From: Stakelama flava
GTDB taxonomy: Bacteria > Pseudomonadota > Alphaproteobacteria > Sphingomonadales > Sphingomonadaceae
Assembly (NCBI RefSeq): GCF_019351405.1
Contig: NZ_JAHWZX010000002.1
Coordinates: 124,001 to 188,000, forward strand
DNA length: 64,000 nt
Reading direction: 5' to 3'
Every line of letters begins with the position of its first letter. The stretch's first letter is position 1. A program made the position numbers and the translations under genes. Under the pieces are notes generated by a model. It had not been told where the DNA came from. It did not search any database and was given only the letters and a program-made list of their open reading frames with translations. Below, one piece after another: positions 42,975-56,575 of this stretch.

Positions 42975-43002
42975 TGACTTGTCGCATTTGTGATCCTATA
43001 TC
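42974..43002 (+). promoter_or_regulatory. Candidate sigma-70 promoter of rpoBC
   Basis: TTGACT (42974-42979) and TATATC (42997-43002) are separated by 17 bases. This is the best housekeeping-type promoter between parE and rpoB and would give a leader of about 200 bases. Confidence 0.5.
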
Positions 43003-43145
43003 ACCGTCATCCTACCGATCGGGAAAGGAAGCGCCGTAGCGCAGCGTTTCACAGGAATGGATCGGGCCAGGATTTCAGAGACGCTGAGAAGCTGCGGTTT
43101 CCGAATATCGGAGGCTTGCGGCCTTTTCGCGTTTCTTCGCGTGCC

Positions 43146-43169
43146 CGCCCCGGAGGGATTCCGGGGGCG
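43146..43169 (+). other. GC-rich hairpin in the rpoB leader
   Basis: CGCCCCGGA (43146-43154) pairs with TCCGGGG-GCG (43160-43169, one bulged G) around a 5-base loop. It ends 38 bases before the rpoB ATG and could influence translation or early elongation. Confidence 0.45.
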
Positions 43170-43207
43170 AGACGTTCGACGCACAAGATAAAAGGCTGAC
43201 AAGCGAC

Positions 43208-47359
<4,152 letters not shown>

Positions 47360-47366
47360 GGAATTT

Positions 47367-47392
47367 CGGGCGTCGCCGACCGGTGACGCCCG
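47367..47392 (+). other. Intercistronic hairpin between rpoB and rpoC
   Basis: CGGGCGTC (47367-47374) and GACGCCCG (47385-47392) form a perfect 8-bp stem 8 bases after the rpoB stop. No T-run follows, so it probably tunes message stability within the operon and does not end it. Confidence 0.5.
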
Positions 47393-47438
47393 GCCTTCCC
47401 CGCCCGCCAGAGATATCTTCCCCGAAGGGAATTAAAAC

Positions 47439-50400
47439 ATGAACGAACTGACCAACTTTTCGAATCCGCTGGCCAAGCCGGAAACCTTCGACCAGATCCA
47501 GATCGGCCTTGCCTCGCCCGACCGCATCCGTTCGTGGAGCTTCGGCGAGATCAAGAAGCCCGAAACGATCAACTATCGCACGTTCAAGCCCGAGCGTGAC
47601 GGCCTGTTCTGCGCGCGCATCTTCGGTCCGATAAAGGATTACGAATGCCTGTGCGGCAAGTACAAGCGCATGAAGTACAAGGGCATTGTGTGCGAAAAGT
47701 GCGGCGTGGAAGTGACCGTTTCGAAGGTCCGCCGCGAGCGCATGGGCCATATCGAACTGGCCGCCCCGGTCGCGCATATCTGGTTCCTGAAATCGCTGCC
47801 CAGCCGTATCGGCCTGCTGCTCGACATGCAGTTGAAGCAGCTTGAGCGCGTTCTGTATTTCGAAGCATATATCGTCACCGAACCGGGCCTCACCCCGCTG
47901 GAAAAATACCAGCTGATGACCGAGGACGAACTGCTCGACGCGCAGGACGAATATGGCGAAGACGCCTTTTCGGCCGGAATCGGCGCGGAAGCGGTCAAGG
48001 CGATGCTCATGGACCTCGATCTCGAGACCGAGCGCGACGACCTGCTGAAAGAACTGGCCGAGACCAAGTCGGAACTGAAGCCCAAGAAGATCATCAAGCG
48101 GCTGAAGGTCGTCGAAAGCTTTATCGATTCGGGCAATCGCCCCGAATGGATGATCCTCGACGTCGTTCCGGTCATTCCGCCCGAACTGCGCCCGCTGGTC
48201 CCGCTGGACGGTGGCCGCTTCGCGACCTCGGACCTGAACGATCTGTATCGCCGCGTCATCAACCGCAACAACCGACTGAAGCGGCTGATGGAACTGCGCG
48301 CGCCCGACATCATCGTGCGCAATGAAAAGCGCATGCTGCAGGAATCGGTCGACGCATTGTTCGACAACGGCCGTCGCGGCCGCACGATCACTGGTGCGAA
48401 CAAGCGTCCGCTGAAATCGCTGTCCGATATGCTGAAGGGCAAGCAGGGCCGCTTCCGTCAGAACCTGCTCGGCAAGCGCGTCGACTATTCGGGCCGTTCG
48501 GTCATCGTGACCGGCCCCGAACTGAAGCTGCACCAATGCGGCCTGCCCAAAAAGATGGCGCTCGAGCTGTTCAAGCCGTTCATCTATGCCCGGCTCGACG
48601 CCAAGGGTCTGTCCATGACCCTGAAACAGGCGAAGAAGTGGGTCGAAAAGGAACGCAAGGAAGTCTGGGACATCCTTGACGAGGTGATCCGCGAGCACCC
48701 GGTGATGCTGAACCGCGCACCGACGCTCCACCGCCTTGGCATTCAGGCGTTCGAACCGGTCCTGATCGAGGGCAAGGCGATCCAGCTTCACCCGCTGGTC
48801 TGCTCCGCTTTCAACGCCGATTTCGACGGCGATCAGATGGCCGTGCACGTTCCGCTGAGCCTTGAGGCGCAGCTGGAAGCCCGCGTGCTGATGATGAGCA
48901 CCAACAACATCCTGTCCCCCGCCAACGGCAAGCCGATCATCGTGCCGTCGCAGGACATGGTGCTGGGTCTCTATTACCTCTCGATGGAGAAGGAAAAGGA
49001 ACCCGGCGAAGGCATGATCCTGGGCGACATGGCCGAAATCCATCAGGCGCTCGATACCGGCGCGGTGACGCTTCACACGAAGATCACCACCCGCGTGCCG
49101 CAGACCGACGAGAATGGCGACGTGTATCTGAAGCGCGTTGAAACAACGCCGGGCCGCCTGCTGATCGGCGAAAAGCTGCCGCAGAGCCACAAGGTGCCGT
49201 TCGAAACGATCAACCGCCTGCTGACTAAGAAGGAGATCGGCGACGTCATCGACACCGTCTATCGCCACACCGGCCAGAAGGAGACAGTGTTGTTCGCCGA
49301 CGGCATCATGACGCTGGGTTTCCGCCACGCGTTCAAGGCGGGCATTTCGTTCGGCAAGGACGACATGGTCATCCCCGAATCGAAGGACGGGATGGTAGAG
49401 GAAACCCGTGCGCTGGTCGCCGATTACGAACAGCAATATCAGGACGGCCTGATCACTCAGCAGGAAAAGTACAACAAGGTCATCGACGCCTGGAGCCGTT
49501 GCGGCGATCAGGTGGCGAACGCCATGATGGACGAAATCCGCGCGGTGCGTCACTATGAAGACGGGCCGGATAAGGGCCGTGAGAAGCCGATCAACTCGAT
49601 CTACATGATGTCGCATTCCGGTGCGCGTGGTTCGCCGGCGCAGATGAAGCAGCTCGCCGGTATGCGCGGCCTGATGGCCAAACCGTCGGGCGAGATCATC
49701 GAAACGCCGATCATCTCGAACTTCAAGGAAGGCCTGACCGTCCTTGAATATTTCAACTCGACCCACGGCGCCCGCAAGGGTCTGGCCGACACCGCGCTCA
49801 AGACGGCGAACTCGGGCTATCTGACCCGCCGTCTGGTCGATGTCAGCCAGGACTGCGTCATCATCGAGGATGATTGCGGCACCGAACGCGCGCTGGAGAT
49901 GAAGGCGATCGTTCAGGGCGGTTCGACGATCGCATCGCTCGGCGAACGTATCCTTGGCCGTACCACCGCGGAGGACGTGGTCGATTCGAAGACCGGCAAG
50001 GTCGTCATCCCGTCGGGCACGCTGCTCGACGAAGCGATGGTCGCGCGGATCGAGGAAATCGGCGTCCAGGGCATGAAGATCCGCTCGCCGCTGGTGTGCG
50101 AATCGAAGATCGGCGTGTGCGGCAAATGCTATGGCCGCGACCTTGCCCGCGGTACACCGGTGAATATCGGTGAAGCCGTCGGCGTCATCGCGGCGCAGTC
50201 GATCGGTGAACCGGGTACGCAGCTTACCATGCGTACCTTCCACATCGGCGGCGCGGCACAGCTCAACGAACAGTCCAACCTTGAGGCTCCGGCCGACGGC
50301 AAGGTCGAGTTCCGCGACCTGCGCGTAATCGAGGACCAGCGCGGCCGCCGCGTGGTACTCAGCCGCAACGGCGAGCTGGCGATCCTCGACGATGAGGGCC

Positions 50401-51716
50401 GCGAGCGCGCGGTGCACCGCATCCCCTATGGCGCCTATGTCATGTTCGACGATGGCCATATCGTCAGCAAGGGCGACCGGATGGCCGAATGGGACCCGTA
50501 CACCATGCCGGTGATCACCGATCACCCCGGTACGGTGAAGTATCAGGACCTTATCGATAACAAGACGCTGACCGAGCAGGTCGACGAAGCGACGGGCATC
50601 ACCCAGCGCGTCGTCACCGAATATCGCGGCAAGTCGAAGGAAGACCTTCGTCCCCGCCTGACGCTGCACGACGCGGAATCGGGTGAGGCCGGCCGCTATA
50701 TGCTTCAGCCGGGCGCGGTGATCAGCGTCGAGGACGGTGCCGAGGTAAAGGCGGGCGACGTGCTTGCCCGTGTTGCCCGCGAATCGGCCAAGACGCGCGA
50801 CATCACCGGCGGTCTGCCGCGCGTCGCCGAACTGTTCGAGGCGCGCAAGCCCAAGGAGAACGCGATCATCGCCAAGGTCTCCGGCCGGGTGGTGTTCGGC
50901 AAGGATTACAAGGCGAAGCGCAAGATCGGCATTCAGCCCGAGGATGGCGACATCGTCGAATATCTGGTGCCGAAGTCGAAGGTGATCGACGTTCAGGAAG
51001 GCGACTATGTCAAGCGCGGCGAGAATCTGATCGGCGGATCGCCCGATCCGCACGACATCCTCGAAGTGCTGGGCGTGGAAGCGCTGGCCGAATATCTGGT
51101 CAGCGAAATTCAGGAAGTCTATCGACTGCAGGGCGTGAAGATCAACGACAAGCACATCGAGGTGATCGTTCGCCAGATGCTGCAAAAGGTCGAGATCACG
51201 GCCGCCGGCGACACCACCCTGCTCCCCGGTGAGCAGGTGGATCGCGAAGAGATGGACGCGGTGAACGAGAAGCTGGGCAAGAATCAGGCGCGCGCCGAAG
51301 GCAAGCCCATCCTGCTCGGCATCACCAAGGCCAGCCTGCAGACCCGCAGCTTCATTTCGGCGGCGTCGTTCCAGGAGACCACGCGCGTCCTCACCGAAGC
51401 ATCGGTGCAGGGCAAGCAGGACACGCTGATCGGGCTGAAGGAAAATGTCATCGTCGGCCGCCTGATCCCGGCGGGTACGGGCGCGGGCATGAACCGGATG
51501 CGGATCGCCGCGACGTCGCGTGACGCGGCGCTGCGCGCCCAGCAGCGCAAGCTTCAGGAAGCGCTGATCGCCGCCGACACGGCCGAAAAGGAGCATGAGG
51601 CCGAACTGGCACAGGACCCCGTCGATGCGATGGTGACGTCCGACGCGCTGGAATCGGTCGAAACCTCCGGCGACGGCAGCGACGAAGCGGCGGGCGATTA
51701 CTTGAACAAGGAATAA
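47439..51716 (+). CDS. rpoC: DNA-directed RNA polymerase beta-prime subunit
   Basis: The protein has 1425 residues. The N-terminal zinc ribbon has C70, C72, C85 and C88. The catalytic Mg motif NADFDGD is at 459-465 (D461, D463, D465). The second zinc site is formed by Cys near 813, 887, 894 and 897 (DDCGTE, VCES, VCGKC). The trigger-loop region [16 protein letters not shown] follows. GAAGGGA is the ribosome-binding site. It ends the rpoBC operon before a strong terminator. Confidence 0.98.
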   Translation: MNELTNFSNPLAKPETFDQIQIGLASPDRIRSWSFGEIKKPETINYRTFKPERDGLFCARIFGPIKDYECLCGKYKRMKYKGIVCEKCGVEVTVSKVRRERMGHIELAAPVAHIWFLKSLPSRIGLLLDMQLKQLERVLYFEAYIVTEPGLTPLEKYQLMTEDELLDAQDEYGEDAFSAGIGAEAVKAMLMDLDLETERDDLLKELAETKSELKPKKIIKRLKVVESFIDSGNRPEWMILDVVPVIPPELRPLVPLDGGRFATSDLNDLYRRVINRNNRLKRLMELRAPDIIVRNEKRMLQESVDALFDNGRRGRTITGANKRPLKSLSDMLKGKQGRFRQNLLGKRVDYSGRSVIVTGPELKLHQCGLPKKMALELFKPFIYARLDAKGLSMTLKQAKKWVEKERKEVWDILDEVIREHPVMLNRAPTLHRLGIQAFEPVLIEGKAIQLHPLVCSAFNADFDGDQMAVHVPLSLEAQLEARVLMMSTNNILSPANGKPIIVPSQDMVLGLYYLSMEKEKEPGEGMILGDMAEIHQALDTGAVTLHTKITTRVPQTDENGDVYLKRVETTPGRLLIGEKLPQSHKVPFETINRLLTKKEIGDVIDTVYRHTGQKETVLFADGIMTLGFRHAFKAGISFGKDDMVIPESKDGMVEETRALVADYEQQYQDGLITQQEKYNKVIDAWSRCGDQVANAMMDEIRAVRHYEDGPDKGREKPINSIYMMSHSGARGSPAQMKQLAGMRGLMAKPSGEIIETPIISNFKEGLTVLEYFNSTHGARKGLADTALKTANSGYLTRRLVDVSQDCVIIEDDCGTERALEMKAIVQGGSTIASLGERILGRTTAEDVVDSKTGKVVIPSGTLLDEAMVARIEEIGVQGMKIRSPLVCESKIGVCGKCYGRDLARGTPVNIGEAVGVIAAQSIGEPGTQLTMRTFHIGGAAQLNEQSNLEAPADGKVEFRDLRVIEDQRGRRVVLSRNGELAILDDEGRERAVHRIPYGAYVMFDDGHIVSKGDRMAEWDPYTMPVITDHPGTVKYQDLIDNKTLTEQVDEATGITQRVVTEYRGKSKEDLRPRLTLHDAESGEAGRYMLQPGAVISVEDGAEVKAGDVLARVARESAKTRDITGGLPRVAELFEARKPKENAIIAKVSGRVVFGKDYKAKRKIGIQPEDGDIVEYLVPKSKVIDVQEGDYVKRGENLIGGSPDPHDILEVLGVEALAEYLVSEIQEVYRLQGVKINDKHIEVIVRQMLQKVEITAAGDTTLLPGEQVDREEMDAVNEKLGKNQARAEGKPILLGITKASLQTRSFISAASFQETTRVLTEASVQGKQDTLIGLKENVIVGRLIPAGTGAGMNRMRIAATSRDAALRAQQRKLQEALIAADTAEKEHEAELAQDPVDAMVTSDALESVETSGDGSDEAAGDYLNKE

Positions 51717-51748
51717 TCCCCCTACCGCCCGCCTGCCGGGCCGACACG

Positions 51749-51788
51749 AAAAAGCCGCCGTCCGGAATACCGGGCGGCGGCTTTTTTT
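51749..51788 (+). terminator. Rho-independent terminator of the rpoBC operon
   Basis: GCCGCCGTCCGG (51754-51765) pairs with CCGGGCGGCGGC (51770-51781) around AATA with one wobble. Five A precede and seven T follow, so it could work in both directions. Confidence 0.93.
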
Positions 51789-51997
51789 ATGCGGCGCTCA
51801 GGGTGAGGTGTTCCGGCTTCAAGGATGTTTGCTACGGCAAGTTCGCGCCCATTTCGGTCGTAAACGGTCGGCTACATGCTACCTGAAAGCGGTCATCCGA
51901 TCAGATAGCAGCCACGCTTAGCGAATGGCCGAGATTGGGTGATTTCGCGACGGTCCAGTTTGGGAAAGGTGTGCTACAATGCCGAGCCTTTCGCCAC

Positions 51998-52594
51998 TCA
52001 AACTTGATCGCGTCGGAGAAGTTGCGAACAGGCGATCAAACTGTCCGTGATGTCGTCATTCGTAGAAGGGACCTCCCCCGCCAGCCAGCTTCTCAGTATC
52101 GCAAATTGAGCAGCCGCGATCCCTTTTGCAGCTAAGAACGCAGCATTGTCTTTGAGACCCGCCCGAGTGCCATGCGATCGAATGGCTTCCGAAAGACACC
52201 GCTGAACGGCCGGTGCTGCGGTCGAATCCAAGAGAGCCCGCCAGACCGACCTGCGCTCCCAGAGATGCCGGACCGTTTCGCAAACGTAAGAACGGGCCGC
52301 ACGCCCTGAAGCTGCCGTTGCAAGAGCCAGAACAACGGGCTGCAAAGCATGAACCAAGACATCGTCCTTGCCGCGAAAGTGCTCATAGAAAGTCGATTTT
52401 CCGAGGCCGGCGAGCGCAATGATATCGGATGCGCGTAGCGTTTCATACCGGTGCCGCAGCGCAAGTGCGGTGAAGGCATCGACGATAGCAGCGCGAGTGC
52501 GGGATACACTGCGAGTCTCTGACAATGGCAAGGCGAGCATTTGCGGCTGCTTAGCATCGGCAACCGCGCAATCGAAGTCTGGTTCGCCGGACAT
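51998..52594 (-). CDS. TetR/AcrR-family transcriptional regulator
   Basis: The protein has 198 residues from ATG 52594. The GTG at 52639 is rejected because it would cover a palindrome that looks like the operator. The N-terminal HTH (TRAAIVDAFTALALRHRYETLRASDIIALAGLGKSTFYEHFRGKDDVL, about residues 33-80, given here in parts) is TetR-like, with GLGKSTFYEHF as the recognition helix. The C-terminal ligand domain is not family-specific. Codon choice looks less GC-biased than in the flanking housekeeping genes, suggesting acquisition. It is divergent from a VOC-fold gene and probably represses it. Confidence 0.85.
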   Translation of the reverse strand: MSGEPDFDCAVADAKQPQMLALPLSETRSVSRTRAAIVDAFTALALRHRYETLRASDIIALAGLGKSTFYEHFRGKDDVLVHALQPVVLALATAASGRAARSYVCETVRHLWERRSVWRALLDSTAAPAVQRCLSEAIRSHGTRAGLKDNAAFLAAKGIAAAQFAILRSWLAGEVPSTNDDITDSLIACSQLLRRDQV

Positions 52595-52635
52595 CTGCCG
52601 TCCTATGTCCGATTCGACGTGTCCGAGATGTTTTA

Positions 52636-52659
52636 GCACTCGTCAAAAGCGAAGAGTGC
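52636..52659. promoter_or_regulatory. Candidate TetR operator palindrome
   Basis: GCACTC (52636-52641) and GAGTGC (52654-52659) are perfect inverted repeats 12 bases apart, between the divergent TetR and VOC genes, 42 bp before the TetR start and 35 bp before the VOC start. Confidence 0.4.
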
Positions 52660-52693
52660 GGCCAGACCACACAATGATCTGATCTGGGAGACT

Positions 52694-53056
52694 ATGAGCA
52701 TGGACCATCGGGCAGTTGCGATAATTCCGAGCAACGATTTGGATAAGAGCGAGGCATTCTATCGGCGCCTGAAGTTCGATGTGGTTAGCGATTATGGCCA
52801 CTACCGCATACTGGACGACGGTCATGGGTGGCACCTTCACCTCACCCATGTAGCCGGTTGGCCAAGGAACATCGAAGACAATCCGTTCGGCTTGTACCTT
52901 TATGTCGAAGACGTCGACGCACTGGCCGAGGCCGTGCGCGAACTCATAATCGAAGAGGGCGCGCCGCACGAGAAACCGTGGGGCACATATGAGTTTTCGG
53001 TTAGCGATCCCAGCGGGCTTCTCGTGCGCGTAGGCCGCATTATCGACGTTCCGTAG
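52694..53056 (+). CDS. VOC-fold protein (glyoxalase/bleomycin-resistance type)
   Basis: The protein has 120 residues. The N-terminal AIIPSNDLDKSEAFYRRLKFDVVSDYG is the beta-alpha-beta opening of bleomycin-binding VOC proteins, and GLYLYVEDVDALAEAV begins the second half. The C-terminal EFSVSDPSGLLVRVGR closes it. These proteins sequester bleomycin-like drugs or act as glyoxalase-type enzymes. GGGAG precedes the start. Pairing with a divergent TetR gene suggests inducible detoxification. It shares the lower GC bias of that gene. Confidence 0.85.
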   Translation: MSMDHRAVAIIPSNDLDKSEAFYRRLKFDVVSDYGHYRILDDGHGWHLHLTHVAGWPRNIEDNPFGLYLYVEDVDALAEAVRELIIEEGAPHEKPWGTYEFSVSDPSGLLVRVGRIIDVP

Positions 53057-53086
53057 TGTCTGAGGCGGTGGGCTCAATGATTACAA

Positions 53087-53378
53087 TTAGGGTCGCTTTC
53101 TGCCTTCAAATTCCATGATTACCGCATCAAGGCCAGGCTGTCGCCCGGCTTTGCGTTGAGCGATTTGACCACGGCCGATTTTTCGGCGCGCAGGATGTTT
53201 TCCATCTTCATCGCCTCGACCACCGCAAGCGGCTGGCCTGCCTCGACCGGCTCGCCTTCCTCCACCTCGAATCCGGGTGACGAAGCCCGGCATTGTACAC
53301 AGCAGCAATCCGGAAAGGTCGGGCGGCTGCTTCTCGATCATATGCCTGGCAAGTTCGGCGATGCGCGATCCGCACCAT
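53087..53378 (-). pseudogene. Remnant of propionyl-CoA carboxylase alpha subunit (biotin carboxyl carrier domain) with frameshifts
   Basis: Read on the minus strand in shifting frames, the sequence encodes RIAELARHMIEK, then PPDLSGLLLCTMPGFVTRI, then (after a 1-base shift) EVEEGEPVEAGQPLAVVEAMKMENI and AEKSAVVKSLNAKPGDSLA, then (after a 1-base loss) DAVIMEFE. This is the C-terminal end of PccA, including the biotin Lys context EAMKMEN. The rest of the gene is missing. Two frameshifts near 53270 and 53131 and the lack of upstream sequence show a dead fragment. A gene for the C-terminal domain as one frame is not possible. The call of PccA over MccA rests on the LLLC-MPG linker pattern. Confidence 0.8.
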
Positions 53379-53487
53379 TAAATCCTGGGACGAGACACGT
53401 GGTGCCGCCGAGCATCTTACGGTGCTGCGTAACCCGCGATGGCCCGATCATGCGAGTGATATTCGGCTACTTCATGAATGAAGTCGT

Positions 53488-54486
53488 TCATGGCCTCCGG
53501 ACGCAGCGAAATCCGATATGCGAAGTCGAACTCTCGATCATTTCCGGATGGCGGGCGGCGGGGCGATAGCGCTGGCAGTAATTTTCGGCGCACAGATGCG
53601 ATCCGCCCTTCAGCACCTTTCGCCCGATAGCGATTTGCGGCTGTTCGGGGTCGAGGCTCCGGCGCCGGGTGCCGCCGCGCGGATTTTCGATTGCACAGCA
53701 TTTTCTGGGGGACGCAGCCGGTCTGGCGCTCCACCAGTCGGCGGTCCATTCCCACACATTACCGATCATGTCGTAAATGCCGAAATCGTTCGCCGGAAAG
53801 CTTCCGACGGGGGAAGTTCTTTCCCATCCGTCCAGGCACTGATTGGCGAAGGGGAACAGCCCCTGCCAGTAATTCGCCATCATTCTGCCCGCCGGGGCCA
53901 GTTCGTCGCCCCAGGCATATTCCGCGCCCTCCACACCGCCACGCGCGGCACATTCCCATTCAGCTTCGGTGGGAAGCGCCTTGCCCGCCCAGGCCGCATA
54001 GGCTTCGGCATCGCGATAGGCGATGTGGACAACCGGGTGATCGTCCAGCCCCTCGATCGCGCTTTGCGGACCAAGCGGGTGACGCCAATCCGCGCCAAAG
54101 CAGAATTCCCACCATTGGCCGGGATTTGAGGTATCGACCGGCGTCTTCGTTTTCCGAAAGACAAGCGAGCCAGCATGGCACATTTCGGGAAGGATGCCGG
54201 GATACTCTTCTGGATTCGGGGCTTCCTCCGCCATGGTGACATGGCCGGTATCGGCAACAAACCGCGCGAAATCGGCGTTCGTCACTGGATATATGTCGAT
54301 TTCGAACGGATCGACGCGAACCCGGCGGGTCGGCGCTTCTTCGGGATAGAAACGGTCCGATCCCATCGTGAAAACCCCGCCCGCCACGGCGCGCATTTCG
54401 GGCTGGCCGGAATCGGCAGCAAAACTGCTGACGCGGACTGTCGAGGCGGCATGGGCACGCGATCCGGACTGATATCCTTTCTTCAT
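53488..54486 (-). CDS. Formylglycine-generating enzyme (FGE/SUMF1 family)
   Basis: The protein has 332 residues from ATG 54486, preceded by GGAGGG. A GTG at 54495 is rejected. The fold starts with GGVFTMGSDRFYPEEAPTRRV, continues with PVTNADFARFV and ALPTEAEWECAARGG, and ends with GNVWEWTADW and the catalytic strand. The two copper-binding catalytic Cys are present: C299 and C304 in GGSHLCAENYCQRYR, followed by AAR and SSTSHIGFRC. This is the pattern of true FGE, which converts Cys in CxPxR of sulfatases to formylglycine, and not EgtB or SUMF2. No sulfatase gene lies in the window. It has no signal peptide, so it acts in the cytoplasm. Confidence 0.9.
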   Translation of the reverse strand: MKKGYQSGSRAHAASTVRVSSFAADSGQPEMRAVAGGVFTMGSDRFYPEEAPTRRVRVDPFEIDIYPVTNADFARFVADTGHVTMAEEAPNPEEYPGILPEMCHAGSLVFRKTKTPVDTSNPGQWWEFCFGADWRHPLGPQSAIEGLDDHPVVHIAYRDAEAYAAWAGKALPTEAEWECAARGGVEGAEYAWGDELAPAGRMMANYWQGLFPFANQCLDGWERTSPVGSFPANDFGIYDMIGNVWEWTADWWSARPAASPRKCCAIENPRGGTRRRSLDPEQPQIAIGRKVLKGGSHLCAENYCQRYRPAARHPEMIESSTSHIGFRCVRRP

Positions 54487-54521
54487 ATCCTGCACCCTCC
54501 GTCCCCGGCGCGCCGATCCTT

Positions 54522-55526
54522 TCAGATCAGGCCCGACAACGGGCTGGAGGGGTCGGCGTAGCGGCGCTTGCCCATGCGCCCCGCGCGATAGGCGAGCCGG
54601 CCGCTTTCCACCGCCAGCTTCATCGCGCGCGCCATCATGATCGGGTCCTTCGCCTCTGCAATGGCGGTGTTCATCAACACGCCGTCACAGCCGAGTTCCA
54701 TCGCCACGCCCGCATCCGAAGCGGTGCCGACCCCGGCATCGACCAGCACGGGCACGTTCGCACCTTCCACGATCAGGCGGATCGTCACCCGGTTCTGGAT
54801 GCCCAGCCCCGATCCGATCGGCGCGCCCAGCGGCATAATCGCCACCGCGCCCGCCTCCTCCAGCTGTTTCGCCGCGATCGGATCATCGGTGCAATAAACC
54901 ATCGGCTTGAACCCTTCGGCGACCAGCGTTTCAGTCGCTTTCAGCGTTTCACGCATATCGGGGTACAGCGTCTTCGCCTCGCCCAGTACTTCCAGCTTGA
55001 CCAGGTCCCAGCCGCCGGCTTCGCGCGCCAGCCGCAATGTGCGCACAGCCTCATCCGCGGTGAAGCATCCGGCGGTGTTGGGCAGATAGGTGACCTTTTG
55101 GGGGTCGATATAATCGGTCAGCATCGGCGCTTTGGGATCGGACACGTTCACCCGGCGCACCGCCACAGTGACGATGTCCGCCCCCGACGCCTCAAGCGCA
55201 GCCGCGTTCTGCGCGAAATCCTTGTATTTTCCGGTGCCCACGATCAGCCGCGAGCGAAACGTTCGTCCAGCGACCGTCCAGCTGTCATCGTCGATCGCCG
55301 CCTGATGATCGCCGCCGCCGACGAAATGGACAATCTCCAGCTCGTCGCCGTCCTCGACCCTCACCTCGCCCAATTTGGAGCGCGGAACGACCTCCAGATT
55401 GCGTTCGACCGCGATCTTTTCGGGAACGAAACCCAGTTCGCTCGCCAGTTCGGCGATGCTGTGCCCGGCCTTTACCCGGCGGTGTTCGCCATTGATGCGG
55501 ATCGATGCGGTGCCGTCCTTGTGCAT
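54522..55526 (-). CDS. thiG: ThiS-ThiG fusion: sulfur carrier protein plus thiazole synthase
   Basis: The protein has 334 residues from ATG 55526. Residues 1-72 are a ThiS domain ([24 protein letters not shown]) ending VGGG at 69-72, where free ThiS would end in Gly-Gly. Residues about 81-334 are Thi[28 protein letters not shown] with the imine Lys, and [11 protein letters not shown]. Thiazole synthase builds the thiazole of thiamine from DXP, glycine imine or dehydroglycine and ThiS thiocarboxylate. The gap upstream to aroQ is only 73 bases, with no TPP riboswitch. FGE follows 35 bases after the stop. Confidence 0.93.
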   Translation of the reverse strand: MHKDGTASIRINGEHRRVKAGHSIAELASELGFVPEKIAVERNLEVVPRSKLGEVRVEDGDELEIVHFVGGGDHQAAIDDDSWTVAGRTFRSRLIVGTGKYKDFAQNAAALEASGADIVTVAVRRVNVSDPKAPMLTDYIDPQKVTYLPNTAGCFTADEAVRTLRLAREAGGWDLVKLEVLGEAKTLYPDMRETLKATETLVAEGFKPMVYCTDDPIAAKQLEEAGAVAIMPLGAPIGSGLGIQNRVTIRLIVEGANVPVLVDAGVGTASDAGVAMELGCDGVLMNTAIAEAKDPIMMARAMKLAVESGRLAYRAGRMGKRRYADPSSPLSGLI

Positions 55527-55599
55527 TGCTTTCCCTGTGCCGTAAGACCGATGGCGATTTAGGGGCGCGGCCCGCGCCCCGCAACCGAAAGGCTGTTCC

Positions 55600-56034
55600 T
55601 TGGCGCAAACGATTTTCGTCCTCAACGGTCCGAACCTGAACCTGCTCGGGCTTCGCGAACCCGAAATTTACGGCAACGAGACGCTGGACGACATTGCCGG
55701 ACGGCTTCAGGACCGGGCGGGCGAACTCGATCTGGAAATCGACCTTCGCCAGTCGAATCATGAAGGGCACCTGATCGATTGGCTGCACGAGGCGCAGTCG
55801 CGAGAAGCGAAGGCGGTGATCCTCAACCCCGGCGGGCTTACCCACACATCGGTCGCGCTCCACGATGCGGTGAAGGGCATCACGACACCGGTCATAGAGG
55901 TGCATTTGTCCAACCCGCATGCGCGCGAGGAATTCCGCCATGTCAGCTTTATCGGTCGCGCCGCGCGCGGAACCATCGCGGGCTTCGGCGCGCTTTCCTA
56001 CCTTCTGGCGCTTGAAGCGGCCGCGACTCTCTGA
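55600..56034 (+). CDS. aroQ: Type II 3-dehydroquinate dehydratase
   Basis: The protein has 144 residues from TTG 55600. [20 protein letters not shown] carries the catalytic Tyr (YG) at about residue 24, RQSNHEG and the [12 protein letters not shown] segment, and the C-terminal [18 protein letters not shown] with the catalytic His. It forms 3-dehydroshikimate in the shikimate pathway. The start is TTG: no ATG is available and the N-terminal strand would be lost otherwise. It leads aroQ-accB-accC, a conserved order, and is divergent from thiSG. Confidence 0.96.
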   Translation: MAQTIFVLNGPNLNLLGLREPEIYGNETLDDIAGRLQDRAGELDLEIDLRQSNHEGHLIDWLHEAQSREAKAVILNPGGLTHTSVALHDAVKGITTPVIEVHLSNPHAREEFRHVSFIGRAARGTIAGFGALSYLLALEAAATL

Positions 56035-56065
56035 CACAGGCCACGCTTCGTATTAAGAGGGGTTC

Positions 56066-56572
56066 ATGAGCGAAGACAAGAAGCACGCAGGTGCAATCGC
56101 GGTCGATATCGACCTGGTGCGGCAACTCGCCGCGGTTCTGGACGATACCCAGCTTACCGAGATCGAGGTGGAAGACGGCGACCGGCGGGTTCGTGTCGCG
56201 CGCAAGCCGGGCAACGCCGCCCCGGCAAACTATGCCGTGCCGCAGCCGCAACCTGCGCCCGCCCCTGCCGCGCCGGTGCCCCCCGCAGGCGCATCGGTGC
56301 CCGCCGTCGATACCGCCGGCCCGTCGGCCGAGGACGATGCCGACGCGGTGCGTTCGCCGATGGTCGGCACTGCCTATCTGGCGGCGGAACCGGGTACGAA
56401 GCCCTTCATCGCCCCAGGCCAGAGGATCGAGGCGGGCGACACGCTGCTGATCGTCGAGGCGATGAAGGTGATGAACCCGATCAGCGCGCCGAATTCGGGC
56501 ACGGTGAAGGCGGTGCTGGTGGAAAACGGCCAGCCCGTCGAGTTCGACCAGCCGCTCGTCATCGTCGAGTAA
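56066..56572 (+). CDS. accB: Acetyl-CoA carboxylase biotin carboxyl carrier protein
   Basis: The protein has 168 residues. An N-terminal domain ([21 protein letters not shown]) is followed by a Pro/Ala-rich linker of about 45 residues. The C-terminal biotinyl domain has EAMKVMN with biotin Lys K134. It shuttles carboxybiotin between AccC and the AccAD transferase. GAGGGG precedes the start and accC follows 3 bases after the stop. Confidence 0.97.
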   Translation: MSEDKKHAGAIAVDIDLVRQLAAVLDDTQLTEIEVEDGDRRVRVARKPGNAAPANYAVPQPQPAPAPAAPVPPAGASVPAVDTAGPSAEDDADAVRSPMVGTAYLAAEPGTKPFIAPGQRIEAGDTLLIVEAMKVMNPISAPNSGTVKAVLVENGQPVEFDQPLVIVE

Positions 56573-56575
56573 CCG

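Larger units (their letters stand above)
42613..43207. other. 595-bp parE-rpoB intergenic region without a recognisable gene
   Basis: No frame here has family features. The interval holds two strong inverted repeats, a 33-bp direct repeat, a promoter and a GC-rich leader hairpin, listed separately. rplJ and rplL, normally just upstream of rpoB, are absent from this interval. Confidence 0.7.

Noticed and set aside
53417..53755. Alternative frame across the end of the FGE gene
   Set aside because: It would destroy the complete FGE C-terminus that ends cleanly at 53488 with the family motif.
55527..55599. A TPP riboswitch before thiSG
   Set aside because: Only 73 bases separate thiSG and aroQ, and no thi-box consensus is seen.
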